This document shows positions 4,774-7,481 of a DNA stretch of 7,481 nucleotides, one piece after another. The stretch lies in contig CAJKOS010000088.1 in the NCBI GenBank assembly GCA_905201565.1, forward strand, positions 1-7,481. The letters are read 5' to 3'. The translations under genes were made by a program, and so were the position numbers. The notes below the pieces were generated by a model, which made no database searches, was not told where the DNA came from, and saw only the letters and a program-made list of their open reading frames with translations. The stretch comes from an uncultured Erysipelotrichaceae bacterium (lineage in GTDB: Bacteria; Bacillota_I; Bacilli_A; Erysipelotrichales; Erysipelotrichaceae). Every line of letters begins with the position of its first letter. Position 1 is the stretch's first letter.

Positions 4774-7305
4774 ATGCTGGAACCAAGGACAAGGTATACA
4801 TGGAAGGTTGCGGTAAAGCTCACTGATGGAAGTGTTGTGGAAGGTAAGGAACACTGGTTTGAGACAGGCAAGATGGAAGAACCATGGTCTGGCAGGGGGA
4901 TTACGATAGAGAACCAGAAGGAGACAAGACACCCGGTCTTTCATAAGCGTTTTACGGTTGATGAAGAAGTGAAACGGGCAAGGCTGTATATTACTGGTCT
5001 TGGTTTGTATGAGGCTTCCATCAATGGCAAACCTGTCACGGATGAGTGTTTTACTCCATATTGTAATGCGTATGACCAGTGGTTACAGGTACAGACTTAT
5101 GATGTGACGGATTTGTTACAGAAGGATAATGAGATTGAGGTCATTCTTGGTAATGGCTGGTACAGGGGCAGGTTTGGCTTTGATCAGAGTGAAGAACCTG
5201 CTTATGGCAGTACATGGAAAATGATTGCGGAGCTCATCATCACCGATGCGAATGGTAAGGAAACAGTTATTCCAACAGATAATACATGGACTGTCACACG
5301 TTCAAAGATTACTTTTTCCAACTTCTATGATGGTGAACATGTGGACATGACAGTAGAGGATACAGAAGAAGAAAAGGCGGTGTTCTGTGAGGAAGAAAGC
5401 GCACCGCTATGTGACAGAATGTCTACGGCGGTACGAAGACATGAGTTGTTCCGTGGGAAGATTATCATTACACCTGAGAAAGAGACCGTAGTGGATATTG
5501 GTCAGAATCTTGCCGGGACATTTGTTTTACACGTCCAAGAACCAAAGGGCACAAAGATCCGATTGCAGTTTGGTGAGGTGATGCAGGATGGTTGTTTCTA
5601 TCGCGACAATCTGCGTACAGCAAAGGCAGAATACATCTATGTGTCGGATGGCGAAGAAAGATGGGTTTCTCCACGTTTCACATTCTATGGCTTCCGTTAT
5701 GTCAAAGTGGAAGGGATGAGTAATTTCAAGGCAGAAGACTTTGTGGCTTATGCGCTGTACAGTGATATTCATGATGTTTCTACACTGAGGACTGGTCATG
5801 ATCTTGTGAACAGGTTGATTGGTTGTGCAGAGTGGGGTATGAAGTCTAATTTCCTAGATGTACCTACTGATTGTCCACAGCGTGATGAGCGTATGGGTTG
5901 GACTGGTGATGCACAGGCATTCTCAAGGACTGCAATGTATCTTTCTGATTCCTATGCTTTCTATGCCAAGTACCTCTATGACATGGCTATGGAACAGGCG
6001 GCTTGGAATGGACTTGTTCCGCATGTTGTGCCTTCTTTCCACATTCATGAAGCAGCTACGGTATGGGGTGATGCGACAACCATCATTCCATGGAATATGT
6101 ATCAGTTCTATGGGGACGCCAGAATTCTGGCGGACCACTATGATGCCATGAAGGCATGGGTGGACTATGTCCATGACAAAGAAGAAGATAACCACAGCTG
6201 GACAAAGCAGTTCCACTTTGGTGACTGGCTTGCATTAGATGGAGAAAAGAGCAAAGAAGGTGTCAGGGGTTTAACGGATGAAGCTTTCATTGCGGCTGTG
6301 TATTACAGAAAGAGTGCGTTGATTGTTTCTGAAACCGCAAGGGTTCTTGGTATAGCAGAAGATGCGGAGAAGTATGAGCAGCTTGCGGAAGACATCAAAA
6401 AGGAAATATTGAAAGAATGGTATACCGCAACAGGAAGATGTGCGATTACAACCATGACAGCACAGCTGCTTTCCCTCAATGAATGTATTGGAGATCCGTA
6501 TATTGCCAAAGATGAGCTGGCAAAACTTATTCGTTTCAACAATGGCAAACTTGCGACAGGTTTTGTTGGTACACCATTACTCTGTCCGGTATTGACAGAA
6601 TATGGTATGGAAAAGACGGCATATGACTTATTGCTTAATGAAGATTACCCTGGTTGGTTATATGAAGTGAAACTTGGTGCTACTACGGTATGGGAAAGAT
6701 GGAATTCGTTGGATGAGAATGGTCATATTACGGGTGTTGGTATGAATTCTCTTAACCATTATGCGTATGGTTCTATTGTGGAATGGATTTATGCATATTG
6801 TGCTGGTATTAAACAGATGAAACCAGGGTTTAAACGTGTCATCATTGAGCCTGTGATTGATTACAGGTTGAAGTATGTGGATTGCAAGTATAACAGTGCT
6901 GCTGGTCCATATGAGGTACATTGGAAGATTGTGGACAGATGGCATATGCATATGGAGTGGTCTATTCCATATGGATGTGGTGCAGAAGTACATCTGCCAT
7001 TCTATAAAGATACTGATAGTCCAATTAAAGAACAGTTGAAGAATGGTTTTGGTTACTTTACACAAGGTACATATAGTGTGGACTATGAGACAGAAGAGCC
7101 TCTGGATCAGGTTGTTACTATTTCTTCTATGGTAAAAGATGCTCTCAATGTACCAGTAGTAAGAGAATACCTGGAAAAACTGCCAAGGTTTAAACAGAGT
7201 GAATTCTCGTTCATGGGTAGTACCATCAAAGAAGCACTACAGTCTTGTCCAATCAATCCAGAAGACTACCAGAGAATAGAGAAAGAGATCATAGAGTTGC
7301 AATAA
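4774..7305 (+). CDS. GH78 alpha-L-rhamnosidase, catalytic body (843 residues from first ATG after the frameshift)
   Basis: The frame is open from 4684; ATG 4774 is only its first ATG and has no ribosome site, so this is the body of the broken gene rather than a separate one. Domains in order: an end-of-Ig-like strand (1-38), a sugar-binding jelly-roll (about 45-215, with ITGLGLYEASINGK), a concanavalin-like sheet (about 225-325), the six-hairpin helical barrel (about 330-690), a C-terminal beta domain and a helical tail (780-843). The GH78 signature DCPQRDERMGWTGD is intact, giving Asp366, general acid Glu372 and Asp379. The second catalytic Glu is probably Glu641 in TTVWERW. The enzyme inverts and releases terminal L-rhamnose from plant glycosides. 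There is no signal peptide, so it acts on imported substrates in the cytoplasm. Confidence 0.88.
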   Translation: MLEPRTRYTWKVAVKLTDGSVVEGKEHWFETGKMEEPWSGRGITIENQKETRHPVFHKRFTVDEEVKRARLYITGLGLYEASINGKPVTDECFTPYCNAYDQWLQVQTYDVTDLLQKDNEIEVILGNGWYRGRFGFDQSEEPAYGSTWKMIAELIITDANGKETVIPTDNTWTVTRSKITFSNFYDGEHVDMTVEDTEEEKAVFCEEESAPLCDRMSTAVRRHELFRGKIIITPEKETVVDIGQNLAGTFVLHVQEPKGTKIRLQFGEVMQDGCFYRDNLRTAKAEYIYVSDGEERWVSPRFTFYGFRYVKVEGMSNFKAEDFVAYALYSDIHDVSTLRTGHDLVNRLIGCAEWGMKSNFLDVPTDCPQRDERMGWTGDAQAFSRTAMYLSDSYAFYAKYLYDMAMEQAAWNGLVPHVVPSFHIHEAATVWGDATTIIPWNMYQFYGDARILADHYDAMKAWVDYVHDKEEDNHSWTKQFHFGDWLALDGEKSKEGVRGLTDEAFIAAVYYRKSALIVSETARVLGIAEDAEKYEQLAEDIKKEILKEWYTATGRCAITTMTAQLLSLNECIGDPYIAKDELAKLIRFNNGKLATGFVGTPLLCPVLTEYGMEKTAYDLLLNEDYPGWLYEVKLGATTVWERWNSLDENGHITGVGMNSLNHYAYGSIVEWIYAYCAGIKQMKPGFKRVIIEPVIDYRLKYVDCKYNSAAGPYEVHWKIVDRWHMHMEWSIPYGCGAEVHLPFYKDTDSPIKEQLKNGFGYFTQGTYSVDYETEEPLDQVVTISSMVKDALNVPVVREYLEKLPRFKQSEFSFMGSTIKEALQSCPINPEDYQRIEKEIIELQ

Positions 7306-7308
7306 GAG

Positions 7309-7338
7309 AAAACATCCTCCGAATCCGGAGGATGTTTT
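7309..7338. terminator. Strong hairpin terminator after the rhamnosidase
   Basis: Perfect 13-bp arms AAAACATCCTCCG (7309-7321) and CGGAGGATGTTTT (7326-7338) with a 4-nt loop AATC, starting 3 nt after the stop codon. Four T residues end the stem on each strand, so it can act in both directions and would also stop anything entering from the right edge. Confidence 0.88.
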
Positions 7339-7348
7339 AGGCTCTATG

Positions 7349-7373
7349 ACATTTCTGGAAAATAGAGAAATGT
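7349..7373. repeat. Inverted repeat ACATTTCT-N9-AGAAATGT
   Basis: Perfect 8-bp arms (7349-7356, 7366-7373) around a 9-nt A-rich spacer. It is AT-rich, has no T-run and follows the terminator, so it is not explained by the rhamnosidase gene. It lies between that terminator and the hairpin cluster at the right end of the window. Confidence 0.5.
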
Positions 7374-7375
7374 AA

Positions 7376-7481
7376 ATGAAGCCACGATAATCCCCACATT
7401 GGTGGGGTGATTTCAATTTCCGTTATTTATTAACTCCGAAGCGTAAGCGAAGGAGTTCTGGGATGGGGAATACCCCGCAGC
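7376..7481 (-). mobile_element. Possible right end of an IS200/IS605-type element (hairpin cluster)
   Basis: No gene is seen here. Three compact hairpins follow one another: CCCCAC-ATTG-GTGGGG (7392-7407), AACTCC/GGAGTT (7432-7437, 7452-7457) enclosing CGAAGCGTAAGCGAAG, and GGGG-AATA-CCCC (7465-7476). On the minus strand the CCCCAC hairpin is followed after 12 nt by TTCAT (7380-7376). This resembles the subterminal hairpin, linker and TCAA/TCAT cleavage site at the right end of IS200/IS605 elements, where the TnpB guide-RNA scaffold also lies. The transposase would be beyond the right edge, so the identity is inferred and uncertain; a cellular structured RNA or repeat element is the main alternative. 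Confidence 0.33.

Noticed and set aside
4774..4776. ATG 4774 as a genuine independent start of the rhamnosidase
   Set aside because: It lies in the middle of a conserved N-terminal strand, the preceding codons in the same frame still read as GH78 sequence, and there is no ribosome site.
1..7481. CRISPR array, riboswitch or defence system
   Set aside because: No spaced direct repeats, no leader long enough for a riboswitch before any gene, and no defence-family protein were seen on either strand.

Overview
This 7.5 kb window looks like chromosome from a low-GC Gram-positive bacterium, most likely a gut Firmicute of the Erysipelotrichia/Clostridia type. That placement is inferred from AGGAGG-type ribosome sites, short leaders with TATAAT -10 boxes, many Rho-independent hairpins and the gene families present. 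No taxonomic marker settles it.

Left part (1-411, minus strand): the first 18 codons of a GH1 6-phospho-beta-glucosidase run off the left edge. Before it lies a complete tRNA-Lys(CTT) gene with its own promoter and terminator. Next is a 60-residue orphan ORF (411-593, minus). It is divergent from an aldo/keto reductase homologue (731-1579, plus), and the intergenic region holds two inverted repeats.

Middle (1583-3691): the reductase homologue converges on a MATE efflux pump (1615-2982, minus), and the two share one bidirectional hairpin terminator. The pump gene is divergent from a Nudix hydrolase gene (3050-3691, plus). Their promoters face each other across about 65 bp, and an inverted repeat covers the pump's -10 box and start.

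Right part (3764-7338): a nitrilase-superfamily gene (3764-4588) overlaps by 14 nt the start of a cytoplasmic GH78 alpha-L-rhamnosidase (4575-7305), so the two are probably one operon. The rhamnosidase frame breaks at about 4704. The N-terminal 43 codons end at TAA, and the rest continues in the +1 frame with all expected catalytic residues. A strong hairpin terminator closes the operon. The last ~105 bp is non-coding and rich in hairpins, resembling the right end of an IS200/IS605-type element entering from the right.

The most unusual signal is that two separate enzyme folds here have lost their catalytic residues while the rest of each fold is intact. The nitrilase homologue has Gln-Gln-Gly in place of Glu-Lys-Cys. 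The reductase homologue has Asp-Pro-Lys-Asp in place of Asp-Tyr-Lys-His. Both look like maintained pseudoenzymes with binding or regulatory roles. The GH1 and GH78 genes suggest use of plant glycosides, with rhamnose removed from imported aglycones or oligosaccharides inside the cell.
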